Positions 34,821 through 43,267 of a DNA stretch of 64,000 bases are shown piece by piece. Origin of the DNA: JBCDGZ01 sp038750655 (GTDB lineage Bacteria > Bacteroidota > Bacteroidia > Chitinophagales > Saprospiraceae); assembly GCA_038750655.1 (NCBI GenBank), contig JBCDGZ010000018.1:1-64000 (forward strand), read 5' to 3'. The position numbers and the translations under genes were made by a program. The notes below the pieces were generated by a model. That model did not search any database. It was not told the DNA's origin and saw nothing but the letters and a program-made list of their open reading frames with translations. Numbering within the stretch: position 1 is the stretch's first letter; every line of letters begins with the position of its first letter.

Positions 34821-37800
34821 CTACTCGTAATAATTCAACTGAATCCAATCTCCATTCATAATATACTGACCTTCATTTGCCGCATTTTTAAAGACCAAAA
34901 AGAGCGTATCCAAGCCCTGAGCGGGGTTGATAGCGGTTTCAAAAACTTTGAAGGCTTCCTTATCCTTGTCAAAGTATTCGATCGTTTTACTGCCCAGAAG
35001 TTCTCCCGTTGATTGGCCTTTTCTCACCTCTACGATGCCTTGGTAAGCGTATTCCTTGTTGAAGGCGGCCCCAATGCTGATACTGCCCAGGTTATCAAAA
35101 TCGATGGGATTAATTTTGATCTGTTTGCCGGCTCTAATAGACCCCACGACTTTCCGCCCCTGTGTTTCCCAAACCCCCAATGCCTTATCCAAATCAACGG
35201 CGTGCTCCAGCTCAATTTTGGGCGGGATAAAAGTGAATTCTTCGATCACCGATAGCGCAGAGCCTTCGACATCGGGGTGTCCATCATCCAAATAAGAGGC
35301 AATGAGCACGTATTTACCAGCCTCCTCGTCTTTTAGATGTTGATTAAATTCAAGACTACCAGCCAGGGGAAGCAGCTGTTCTTTTGTCTTCTTTTCAGGG
35401 TTTAGAGAAAGGATATAACTAACGATTTCATCTACTTCCTCAACGGATAGCTGGGGGTGAGGGGCCATCATTTGCTCCCCCCATATCCCTTGACTTCCCG
35501 TGATAATGCGGTGGATAAGGGTCTCTTTGTCCTTTTTGTCATACCGCTGAGCAATAGCGGAATAGCTCGGTCCCGCCACTTTCTTATCCTTGTGATGGCA
35601 AGCACTACAGTCCGAGGCATTAATTAATTGCAGTCCCCGGGGCGATACATTTTGCTGGTGGCCCACACTGGCTAGGATGAGGTCTTCTCCCTGGGGGATA
35701 TAATCGAAGGTGATTTTCACTTTAGAAATATCTACGGTCCCGTCGGCGGAATTACCATCTTCCTTATCCATCACTTTGACTTGATAATTTACCTTTTTGT
35801 TGGTCCAATAGATCGTATTGTCACTGCTGAGATCGATGCTGATTTTTGGCGGTTCATTCCCCACCATTATCTTTTTATTCGTACTGGCACTTTCGCCTTC
35901 GTGATCCTTTACCGTCAACTCTACATCGTATATTCCTGGATTTTCAAAAACATAATCAAAATCAGGGACATTCTTTTCGATGATTAGTTTACCGTCTAAA
36001 GACCAAGTGTAGGAGATTCTATCTTGGTCATAATCCATAGATTTTGCCGCAGAAAAGTTGACGGCCAAGGGGGCTGAACCGACTTCTTTATCCACCTCAA
36101 ATTGAGCAAGAGGGGGACGATTACCTGGATTGTAGGTAATCACGGACAGTCGGGCATCTAAATTTCGGCTATTCCATTTTTGGCCATATTCCAGAACATA
36201 CAGTTTACCATCTTTAGAAAACAGCATATCCATCGGATGAGAGAATTCCGTATTGGGCAGAAAAGGATCGGCTTGAATCATTTGTTGATCTTTATCTAAA
36301 TGGACCACATATATCCAGTCTCTCATCCATTCGTAGACCAACCATTTGCCATCAAAATAATCCGGAAAGGCATGCTCCGATGCCGGATAATCTTCTTTGT
36401 GGTAGATAGGGCCAGACATGGGATTGACGCCGCCCAAGCCGAGCCACGGAAATTCCTCAGACTTTTCATAACTGTACCAAATCATAGACTCCTTTATCGC
36501 TGGCAACTTTTGTATGCCTGTATTATTAGGGGAATTGTTGACAATATTTTCGGGGTCAAAGACCGCCCCGGATTTTTCTCTTGCAAAGTCATAATCAGTG
36601 TACATTTGATTGTTACCACGACTGTACGGCCAGCCATAAAAGCCGGCTGCTCTGGCTTGGTTGAACTCGCCCATCCCAACGGGCCCTCGCAAGCTATCGG
36701 CTAGCCCCGCATCCGGCCCGACATCCCCCCAGTACAAATACTTAGTTTTAGCATCAATAGATAATCGAAAGGGATTTCGGCACCCCATTACGTAAATTTC
36801 TGGGCGGCAGTTGGCGGTCCCCTCCGGGAAAAGGTTACCGGCGGGGATGGTGTAACTTCCATCCTCCGTAGGTTGGATTCTTAAGATTTTACCTCTCAAA
36901 TCATTGGTGTTAGCCGCTGTTCCCTGCGCATCAAAGTGCTCCCGATTGGGCCTTTCGTCTATGGGAGCAAAGCCGGAGGACTCAAAAGGATTGGTATTAT
37001 CGCCCACCCCAATATACAGCAGACCGTCTGGTCCAAATTCTAAAGAGCCCCCACTATGGCAACATTCTCTGACCAGGGGTATTTTAAAAAGTATTTTTTC
37101 ATCCGATAATTTATCTTCCTTCAGGGTAAATCGAGAAATATGCTGGGTAGCCTCTGTAATGTTAGGCGAGTAGAACAAATAAATCCAGCTATTATCTTGG
37201 TAATTTGGATCAACGGCTATTCCCAATAAGCCATCTTCATTGTCGTAATGTACGTCCAGCGTGTCCAGGATAGTGACTCGCTCCGTTGCATAATCAAAAA
37301 GCTTAATGACGCCTCTTCGCTCGATGTAGATAATACCTCTTGAAGCCAGCTCATCCAATTCCATAGGTTCGTCCAGATTAAAATCCAGCACCCTTTTATT
37401 GAAACGATTTTCCTCGGGTATTCTCAAGGTTGAGGCTTTGGTGTAATCTAGACTGTTTGGCCCTATTGCATATTCAATACCTGCCCCAATTTGTTTTAAA
37501 AACAAAGGATCTTGGTAGGTTTCCTCCTTGTGTCCTAATGCCGTGTAAAAAGCTCGCCCGCCATCAAATTGATGTTTCCAGACCACGGGATGATTTTTTC
37601 CGTTCGTACCTCCCTCGTAAGAAGATTCATCAACGGCTACCAAGACTTCAATGTTTGGATTAATGGATCTGAAGTTGTACCACTCCTCATTGAACGACCA
37701 AACTTCGGGGAGCCCCTTACAGCAAACTTCCCCTTTGCTAGTACAGCTTAGCTTCGCATCTTGAATCGCTGGATGACCGTCAAAATAGGCCCCTACCAGT

Positions 37801-38201
37801 TGATTGTACCAGGCCCAGTGGTATTCGGTATCGGTGGCTGCGTGAATCCCCACAAAACCTCCTCCAGCCTGAATATATCGCTCAAAATCAGCCTGTTGTA
37901 TGTTGTTCAGAACATCTCCCGTTGTATTTAGGAAAATGACTGCCGCGTATTGCCTTAAAGAATCTTCGGTAAAATAAACGGCCTCTTCAGTGGCTGTAAC
38001 CTGGATGCCTTCGGATTCCATCAATTGTCTGATGGATTGTACTCCTGCTTCAATAGAGGCGTGTCGAAACTCAGCAGTCTTTGAAAAAATAAGGACCTTT
38101 TTCTCCGTTTTCGAGCAGGAAGCGAAAAGAACAAGGCAAAGCAAAAAGAGGATCGTTTGTGATTGTCTTATTGGCTTAGGGAAGTGGATTATACTGTTCA
38201 T
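34821..38201 (-). CDS. Multidomain lipoprotein: ThuA-like, sugar dehydrogenase-like propeller, PKD, cytochrome c and C-terminal beta domain
   Basis: A 1126-residue exported lipoprotein: signal with lipobox LFASC (Cys29); a ThuA-like domain (about 33-250, VLIFSKTAEFRHASI, GIHAATDTEYHWAWY, NHPVVWKH); a glucose/sorbosone dehydrogenase-like propeller (about 255-690, VDPNYQDNSWIYLFYSP, GPDGLLYIGVGDN, YVMGCRNPFRLSIDAKT); a PKD-like domain (about 700-790); a cytochrome c module with heme motif CSACH near residue 865 and a possible Met ligand near 913; and a C-terminal carbohydrate-binding-like beta domain. Family knowledge suggests periplasmic or surface oxidation of a sugar with electrons passed to the heme. 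The gene is visibly more AT-rich than its neighbours and lies between duplicated flanking sequences. Calcium/PQQ binding cannot be verified by eye. Confidence 0.85.
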   Translation of the reverse strand: MNSIIHFPKPIRQSQTILFLLCLVLFASCSKTEKKVLIFSKTAEFRHASIEAGVQSIRQLMESEGIQVTATEEAVYFTEDSLRQYAAVIFLNTTGDVLNNIQQADFERYIQAGGGFVGIHAATDTEYHWAWYNQLVGAYFDGHPAIQDAKLSCTSKGEVCCKGLPEVWSFNEEWYNFRSINPNIEVLVAVDESSYEGGTNGKNHPVVWKHQFDGGRAFYTALGHKEETYQDPLFLKQIGAGIEYAIGPNSLDYTKASTLRIPEENRFNKRVLDFNLDEPMELDELASRGIIYIERRGVIKLFDYATERVTILDTLDVHYDNEDGLLGIAVDPNYQDNSWIYLFYSPNITEATQHISRFTLKEDKLSDEKILFKIPLVRECCHSGGSLEFGPDGLLYIGVGDNTNPFESSGFAPIDERPNREHFDAQGTAANTNDLRGKILRIQPTEDGSYTIPAGNLFPEGTANCRPEIYVMGCRNPFRLSIDAKTKYLYWGDVGPDAGLADSLRGPVGMGEFNQARAAGFYGWPYSRGNNQMYTDYDFAREKSGAVFDPENIVNNSPNNTGIQKLPAIKESMIWYSYEKSEEFPWLGLGGVNPMSGPIYHKEDYPASEHAFPDYFDGKWLVYEWMRDWIYVVHLDKDQQMIQADPFLPNTEFSHPMDMLFSKDGKLYVLEYGQKWNSRNLDARLSVITYNPGNRPPLAQFEVDKEVGSAPLAVNFSAAKSMDYDQDRISYTWSLDGKLIIEKNVPDFDYVFENPGIYDVELTVKDHEGESASTNKKIMVGNEPPKISIDLSSDNTIYWTNKKVNYQVKVMDKEDGNSADGTVDISKVKITFDYIPQGEDLILASVGHQQNVSPRGLQLINASDCSACHHKDKKVAGPSYSAIAQRYDKKDKETLIHRIITGSQGIWGEQMMAPHPQLSVEEVDEIVSYILSLNPEKKTKEQLLPLAGSLEFNQHLKDEEAGKYVLIASYLDDGHPDVEGSALSVIEEFTFIPPKIELEHAVDLDKALGVWETQGRKVVGSIRAGKQIKINPIDFDNLGSISIGAAFNKEYAYQGIVEVRKGQSTGELLGSKTIEYFDKDKEAFKVFETAINPAQGLDTLFLVFKNAANEGQYIMNGDWIQLNYYE

Positions 38202-38248
38202 ACTAATTTTATGCTATACTTATTCTATGATTGTGATTCATTCTTAGA

Positions 38249-38268
38249 GCAATCAATTATCGACAAGC
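38249..38268. repeat. 20-base direct repeat, first copy
   Basis: Matches 38407-38426 at 18 of 20 positions in the same orientation. It lies before the promoter-like repeat copy at 38305, and the partner lies directly before the cupin start codon. Confidence 0.6.
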
Positions 38269-38304
38269 AAGCGTCCGTTACTACTAGTTGCTTCAGTAGG
38301 GCTT

Positions 38305-38334
38305 ACCAAAAATAAAGATTCAGCTGATAATTTT
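38305..38334. repeat. 30-base direct repeat, right copy (promoter-like)
   Basis: Second copy of the 34785-34814 repeat. On the minus strand it has the same TATTTTTG -7 box (38307-38314), about 105 bases before the start of the ThuA/cytochrome gene, so it could drive that gene. Confidence 0.7.
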
Positions 38335-38406
38335 GAGATTTTTTTCAATTTTTTCAAAGCATTTGGCCGTTTCCCCAAAATCCCTTTGCTTTGCACTCCA
38401 TAAGCA

Positions 38407-38426
38407 GCAATCAATCATCAACAAGC
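38407..38426. repeat. 20-base direct repeat, second copy, abutting the cupin start
   Basis: Partner of 38249-38268; the cupin ATG begins two bases after it. Confidence 0.6.
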
Positions 38427-38427
38427 C

Positions 38428-38814
38428 ATGTACCTTAAATCTTTCCAGGACTGCCCGGCCTTTCTGGCCGGCGATCACACCCAAATCCGAGAGTTATTGC
38501 ATCCAAATAAGGACACTGTGCCGCTGAATTACAGCCTGGCTCATGCTAGCGTTGGGGCGGGAGAGGCCTCCTTGCCTCATATCCTCAAGCGCAGCTCGGA
38601 GGTCTATGTAATCCTGCAAGGAGAGGGGGAAATGCACATTGATGGAGAGACGGCTCCGCTGAAGACCGGCCAATTGGTGTACATTCCGGCGGGTGCCAAG
38701 CAGCACATTGTTAATACTGGGACGTTAGAACTACAGTTTTTGTGCATTGTCGATCCGCCTTGGGCGGAGCTGGACGAGGAGGTTTTGGAAGGCGGACGCC
38801 ATATTGGAGGTTAA
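38428..38814 (+). CDS. Cupin-domain protein
   Basis: A 128-residue single-domain cupin without signal peptide. The first cupin motif lies around SLPHILKRSSEVYVILQGEGEMHIDGE (residues about 49-75: His, then Glu in place), and the second around GQLVYIPAGAKQHIVNTG (residues about 87-105). The metal-ligand positions His/Glu/His are present, so it is likely a metal-binding sugar-isomerase-like or dioxygenase-like protein, but the substrate is unknown. It lies in the region of duplicated intergenic sequence next to the ThuA gene. Confidence 0.82.
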   Translation: MYLKSFQDCPAFLAGDHTQIRELLHPNKDTVPLNYSLAHASVGAGEASLPHILKRSSEVYVILQGEGEMHIDGETAPLKTGQLVYIPAGAKQHIVNTGTLELQFLCIVDPPWAELDEEVLEGGRHIGG

Positions 38815-38850
38815 AATTTCCGGCTTTTTACATTTGATCATAAAAAAAAC

Positions 38851-38858
38851 TATATTTG
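38851..38858 (+). promoter_or_regulatory. Bacteroidota -7 box TATATTTG
   Basis: Exact match, 158 bases before the chosen start of the glycosyltransferase gene; a TTTG lies 14 bases upstream. The long leader would be unusual, so the promoter call is tentative. Confidence 0.35.
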
Positions 38859-39016
38859 GGGTAGAAATTTGTTTAAAGTTTTATTGTATTAACCTCAAAC
38901 CCTTTCGTTTATAGCATCATTCTACTCCAACTCAAGACGAAAATAAAATTAGTGTGAATGTAGTCGTAGGCTGCTGTAGGTCTGTGGCGAGTGTGGTAAA
39001 CTTTAAACAACTTCGT

Positions 39017-40243
39017 ATGCGGATTCTTCAACTTTGCAAAAAATTTCCCTACCCCTTGAAAGATGGTGAAGCCATAGCGGTGAGCCATTTGAGCCGTTCT
39101 CTAGATGCCCTGGGCTGTGAGGTGACCCTCCTTTGCATGAATACCCGGAAGCACTATTTTGATAAAAACGATTTACCCCAGGATTTCAACCACTACAAGG
39201 AGATCCACGCCGTTGAAGTCGATACGGATGTTAAATTGGGTGCGGCAATCGCCAACCTCTTTTCCGATAAATCTTACCATATTCAACGCTTTGTTTCCCA
39301 AGCATTTGAGCAAAAATTGACGGACTTACTGCGTCATAATGAATACGATATTATTCAGCTGGAAACGCTTTATCTGGCCCCTTATATTCCATGTATTCGT
39401 CGCCATTCTAAAGCAAAAATTGCTATGCGGGCCCACAATGTAGAACACGAAATATGGGATCGTATCAACCAAAATACTCGTTTGCAGCCCAAAAAATGGT
39501 ACCTCAAACATCTTAGTACGAAGCTCAGGCGCTTTGAAATTGCCCAATTGTTCGAGTATGATTTAATGGTCTCCATTACCCAAAAGGATTTGGACTACTT
39601 TAGAGGTTTAGGGTATAAGAAGGACGCTGTCGTAGTACCCATTGGTCTGGATCACCGGGAATATCCACCGGATAATCAGAGCTACAAGAAGGACCTCTCG
39701 CTCTCCTTTATCGGATCGCTGGATTGGATGCCCAACCAGGAGGGCTTGCGCTGGTTTTTGGAAAATATTTGGGAAAAATTGCTGCGACGCTATCCGCAGC
39801 TCAGCTTGCATGTTGCCGGGCGCAATACGCCGGACTGGATCAAAAAGATCAAAGAGCAAAATGTAAGTGTGTACGGTGAGGTGCCGGATGCTTCAGAATT
39901 CATCAACAAGCACTCTATCATGGTAGTCCCTCTGCTCTCGGGAAGTGGAATGCGAGCTAAGGTCTTGGAGGGAATGGCACTGGGGAAGGTGGTGTTGACG
40001 ACCAGTATGGGCTTAGAAGGAGTGGATGCGCGGCATAAAGAGGAGGTTTTGATTGCAGATACGGTAGAAGAATTTATTGATTGCATCGATTTTTGCTACC
40101 GCAGCAATGGTCAGCTCTCGCAAATTGGCCATAATGCCCGCCAATTCATCAGTACCAATTACGACAATCTGCACATCGCTCAGCACCTGTTGGAGGCCTA
40201 TAAATCCATTGTCGGTTGGAAGGTCGAGAAAAGCACCAAATAA
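39017..40243 (+). CDS. Group 1/GT4-type glycosyltransferase
   Basis: A 408-residue GT-B-fold enzyme from the ATG at 39017 (MRILQLCKKFPYPL), which fits the usual family start; a GTG at 38954 would add 21 residues that do not look conserved. The N-terminal half includes RMRILQLCKKFPYPLKDG-type opening and HLSRSLDALGCEVTLLC; the C-terminal half has the sugar-nucleotide binding region GSLDWMPNQEGLRWFLE near 230-245, AGRNTPDWI near 263 and GSGMRAKVLEGMALGKVVLTT near 310-335. The acceptor and donor sugars cannot be read. It begins a likely operon with the next three genes (surface polysaccharide). Confidence 0.86.
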   Translation: MRILQLCKKFPYPLKDGEAIAVSHLSRSLDALGCEVTLLCMNTRKHYFDKNDLPQDFNHYKEIHAVEVDTDVKLGAAIANLFSDKSYHIQRFVSQAFEQKLTDLLRHNEYDIIQLETLYLAPYIPCIRRHSKAKIAMRAHNVEHEIWDRINQNTRLQPKKWYLKHLSTKLRRFEIAQLFEYDLMVSITQKDLDYFRGLGYKKDAVVVPIGLDHREYPPDNQSYKKDLSLSFIGSLDWMPNQEGLRWFLENIWEKLLRRYPQLSLHVAGRNTPDWIKKIKEQNVSVYGEVPDASEFINKHSIMVVPLLSGSGMRAKVLEGMALGKVVLTTSMGLEGVDARHKEEVLIADTVEEFIDCIDFCYRSNGQLSQIGHNARQFISTNYDNLHIAQHLLEAYKSIVGWKVEKSTK

Positions 40244-40319
40244 AGCCGGCAAAGGCAGAATGTTATTCGGGCTGAATTGTTTAAGTTTGCACTCAGATTG
40301 TGAAGCCTAACCGCAGCTG

Positions 40320-41519
40320 ATGAATTTATTCTTGCAAGTCATTTTTTGGGGATGTGTACTGGGTCTTTTTCATTCCTATCTTTTTTATCCACTTCTGATG
40401 AAATGGCTAGCCCGTGGAAAGCAATCGAAATCTCTTTACTTCCAAAACGAGGAAGAATGGCCCGAGGTGACAGTTGTGATGTCGGTGTACAATGAGGAGC
40501 AGGTGATGGAAAAGAAAATGGAATGCCTGCTGGCCCTGGATTATCCCAAAGAAAAATTGCATCTGTATATCGGTTCGGACTGCTCCTCCGATCAGACCAA
40601 TGCCATTATCAGTCGCTTTGCCGAGCAAGATGCGCGGATTCACTTCTTCCCGTTCACCCAGCGCAGGGGCAAGCCCGGCGTGATCAACGAGCTGGTTCAC
40701 CGGATGAAGGACCACCGTCCGCCCGCCTCTAATCACATCTACCTGCTTACCGATGCCAACGTGATTCTCGCCGAAAACACCCTCCGACAGTTGGTGCGGC
40801 ACTACAAAGACCCCGAAGTCATGCTCGTCGACGCCAACATGATCAGCACTGGCACCCGAGCCGAAGGCATCTCCAAATCCGAGGACCGCTACGTTTCCTC
40901 CGAAGTCCAACTCAAGCATCGCGAAGGCCTGGTTTGGGGGCGGATGATCGGCCCCTTCGGCGGCTGCTATAGCCTGCGCTCCACCCACTACCACGACGTG
41001 CCCCCCCGCTTTCTGGTCGATGATTTTTACATTACCCTCAAAGCTTTCGAGCAAGGAGGCAAAGCCATCAACGATCTGGAAGCCTTCTGCTACGAAGGCG
41101 TCTCACACGACATCTGGGAGGAATACCGCCGCAAGAAGCGCATCTCGGCGGGCAATTTCCAGAACCTCCATACCTTTCGCCATTTGCTCAAATTGCCCTT
41201 CGATAGCTTGGGCTTCGCCTTCTTTTCGCACAAGGTCCTGCGTTGGCTAGGGCCCTTCTTTATCATCGGGGCCTTAGTGAGTAGCTTGATTTTATTCCTG
41301 CAAAGCAACATAATTTACAGCATATTGTTACTTTTACAGTTGGTAATCCTGCTGTTGATACCGCTGTTTGATACCATATTAAAGAAAATGAACATTCACC
41401 TACAGCTGTTCCGCAACATCACCTATTTTAATATGATGAATGTGGCGCTGCTGGAAGGATTTTTTAAATACATTAAAGGGATAAAAAACAATGTCTGGGA
41501 GCCACCTAAGCGTAACTAA
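40320..41519 (+). CDS. Membrane-associated family 2 glycosyltransferase
   Basis: A 399-residue processive-type GT2. One hydrophobic segment at the N-terminus (FLQVIFWGCVLGLFHSYLFYPLL) precedes the catalytic domain, with PEVTVVMSVYNEE near 48, the nucleotide loop SDCSSDQT near 85, the DAN metal-binding region (LLTDANVIL) near 142, GGCYSLRST near 220 and DDFYITLKAFEQGGKAI near 232; the RRKKRISAGNFQNL segment follows. Three C-terminal hydrophobic segments close it. It may elongate or decorate a surface polysaccharide. Its 3' end overlaps the start of the ribB gene by 29 bases. Confidence 0.88.
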   Translation: MNLFLQVIFWGCVLGLFHSYLFYPLLMKWLARGKQSKSLYFQNEEEWPEVTVVMSVYNEEQVMEKKMECLLALDYPKEKLHLYIGSDCSSDQTNAIISRFAEQDARIHFFPFTQRRGKPGVINELVHRMKDHRPPASNHIYLLTDANVILAENTLRQLVRHYKDPEVMLVDANMISTGTRAEGISKSEDRYVSSEVQLKHREGLVWGRMIGPFGGCYSLRSTHYHDVPPRFLVDDFYITLKAFEQGGKAINDLEAFCYEGVSHDIWEEYRRKKRISAGNFQNLHTFRHLLKLPFDSLGFAFFSHKVLRWLGPFFIIGALVSSLILFLQSNIIYSILLLLQLVILLLIPLFDTILKKMNIHLQLFRNITYFNMMNVALLEGFFKYIKGIKNNVWEPPKRN

Positions 41520-42633
41520 TGAACTACAGCTCAATACCATCGAAGAAGCTGTCGATGCCATCCGCGCCGGAGAAGTTATCATCGTCGTCGACGATGAGGA
41601 TCGCGAAAATGAAGGCGATTTTATCTGTGCCGCAGAGTGCATCACACCGGAAATTATCAACTTTATGGCTACGCACGGCCGCGGCCTGATTTGTACACCC
41701 ATCGATGAAGGGCGCGCCGATGAGCTGAAACTCCACATGATGGTGACTGATAATACCGCCCTGCACGAGACGGCCTTTACGGTCTCTATCGATCTGATTG
41801 GGCACGGCTGTACGACGGGCATCTCTGCCTACGATCGTGCTACGGGTATTAAGGCCCTGGTGAACCCCAAAACTAAGGCTAATGACTTTGCTCGTCCTGG
41901 GCACATCTTTCCCCTGCGAGCCAAATCCGGTGGGGTGCTCCGCCGAACTGGCCATACGGAAGCCGCTATTGACCTAGCTAAGATGGCCGGCTATTATCCC
42001 GCCGGAGTCCTTGTAGAAATCCTCAACGAGGATGGTACGATGGCCCGCCTTCCTCAGCTCGGCAAGTTGGCCGAAAAGCACAACCTCAAGCTGATTTCCA
42101 TCAAAGATTTGGTCGAGTATCGGATGCGCAACGAGCGAATCATCAAAAAAGAACTGACGGTCGAAGTCGATAGCCCCTACGGTCCGCTTCAACTGACGGC
42201 CTATTCCCAAATCACTACCGGAGATATTCACCTGGCAATCAAACGGGGGGACTGGAAACCTGATGAGCCGGTGCTCGTACGGGTCCATTCCTCTACAGAA
42301 ACAGGGGATATTCTCGGTACCTTGCTCGAAGGCTACGGCCAGCAGATGCATAAGGCCATGCAAACGATGGACGAAGAGGGTAAGGGCTTGCTGCTTTACA
42401 TCCACCACGGGGAGAAGGGCAACAACATCCTCAATAAGCTGAAAACCTATATGGAGGACAATAAGGACACCCCTAGCACACCCGGAGGCATGGACCAGCG
42501 CGATTTTGGCGTTGGAGCGCAGATTATCCACGATATGGGCGTTCGGCGGCTGCGCTTGATTACCAAAAATCCTAAGCGCCGCATTGCCCTAGATGGCTAT
42601 GGCTTGGAGATCGTTGAATACGTCACCCTTTGA
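41491..42633 (+). CDS. ribB: 3,4-dihydroxy-2-butanone 4-phosphate synthase with degenerate GTP-cyclohydrolase II half (RibBX-like)
   Basis: A 380-residue protein. Residues about 12-212 are a full DHBP synthase (RibB): DDEDRENEGDF at 34-44, HGRG near 62-65, RPGHIFPLRA and GHTEAAIDLA at 154-163. Residues about 222-380 follow the GTP-cyclohydrolase II (RibA) fold, but its zinc cysteines are lost: HSECLTGD is HSSTETGD (266-273) and RCDCG is LEGYG (279-283). The catalytic QEGRGIGL region is HHGEKGNNIL (305-314). So only RibB activity is predicted. Proteobacterial RibBX proteins of this type have been described. It starts inside the GT2 gene and overlaps the next start by one base. A working RibA must be elsewhere. 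Confidence 0.85.
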   Translation: MSGSHLSVTNELQLNTIEEAVDAIRAGEVIIVVDDEDRENEGDFICAAECITPEIINFMATHGRGLICTPIDEGRADELKLHMMVTDNTALHETAFTVSIDLIGHGCTTGISAYDRATGIKALVNPKTKANDFARPGHIFPLRAKSGGVLRRTGHTEAAIDLAKMAGYYPAGVLVEILNEDGTMARLPQLGKLAEKHNLKLISIKDLVEYRMRNERIIKKELTVEVDSPYGPLQLTAYSQITTGDIHLAIKRGDWKPDEPVLVRVHSSTETGDILGTLLEGYGQQMHKAMQTMDEEGKGLLLYIHHGEKGNNILNKLKTYMEDNKDTPSTPGGMDQRDFGVGAQIIHDMGVRRLRLITKNPKRRIALDGYGLEIVEYVTL

Positions 42634-43265
42634 TGCGCCACGAGCGGAAATACAAAATTGATCCCCTGCACCTGCCGGTTGTACACGAGGTATTGCGCCA
42701 GCATCCAGGGTCGTTCCGAACGATTTTCCCGGACCGGCAGATCAATAATATTTACTTTGATACCCCCGGTTTGACGGCTTATAAAGATAATGTCATGGGC
42801 ATTGCTGAACGCAAGAAATACCGCGTGCGCTGGTACGGCGATGATCCGCTGGAGGTGCAGCAGCCCGTATTAGAAGTGAAGATTAAGAATAATGAGCTGG
42901 GCTGGAAAGAAAGCCAGCAAATGGAAGGCTTTGACTGGAATAATTTGATGGAGCTGGCCCGCAGGGTAGGGCGAATGACTAAAAAAATGGAGCCCTTACA
43001 GCCGGTACTGATGAATGCCTATCGGCGCTCCTACTACGGTACGGCAAATGGCCAATATCGGATAACGATTGACCATCAACTGCGATTTTTCTCGCTGCTC
43101 CAAGCGCGCCGCTTTACGCGCTTTCAAATCAGTGAGCCGGTGGTTATTGTGGAGTTAAAATATGCCGCAGAGTTAGATGAGGCCGCTGAGGAAATCCGCC
43201 AATACATCCCTTTCCGTCAAACGAAAAGTTCGAAGTACGTTACTGGGGTTGATTTATTTGCCTGA
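42633..43265 (+). CDS. VTC/polyphosphate-polymerase-like (CYTH-related) domain protein
   Basis: A 210-residue protein from the ATG at 42633, which overlaps the ribB TGA by one base (TGATG). It has the tunnel-fold basic motifs of the VTC family: ERKYKI at the start, IYFDTPGLTAYKDN near 45, RKKYRVRWYGD near 60-70, LEVKIKNN near 82, and VIVELKY near 170, with YRRSYYG and RFTRFQIS in between. In eukaryotes this fold makes polyphosphate; bacterial members are mostly uncharacterised and may bind triphosphates. The one-base overlap suggests translational coupling with ribB. Cytoplasmic. Confidence 0.85.
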   Translation: MRHERKYKIDPLHLPVVHEVLRQHPGSFRTIFPDRQINNIYFDTPGLTAYKDNVMGIAERKKYRVRWYGDDPLEVQQPVLEVKIKNNELGWKESQQMEGFDWNNLMELARRVGRMTKKMEPLQPVLMNAYRRSYYGTANGQYRITIDHQLRFFSLLQARRFTRFQISEPVVIVELKYAAELDEAAEEIRQYIPFRQTKSSKYVTGVDLFA

Positions 43266-43267
43266 TA

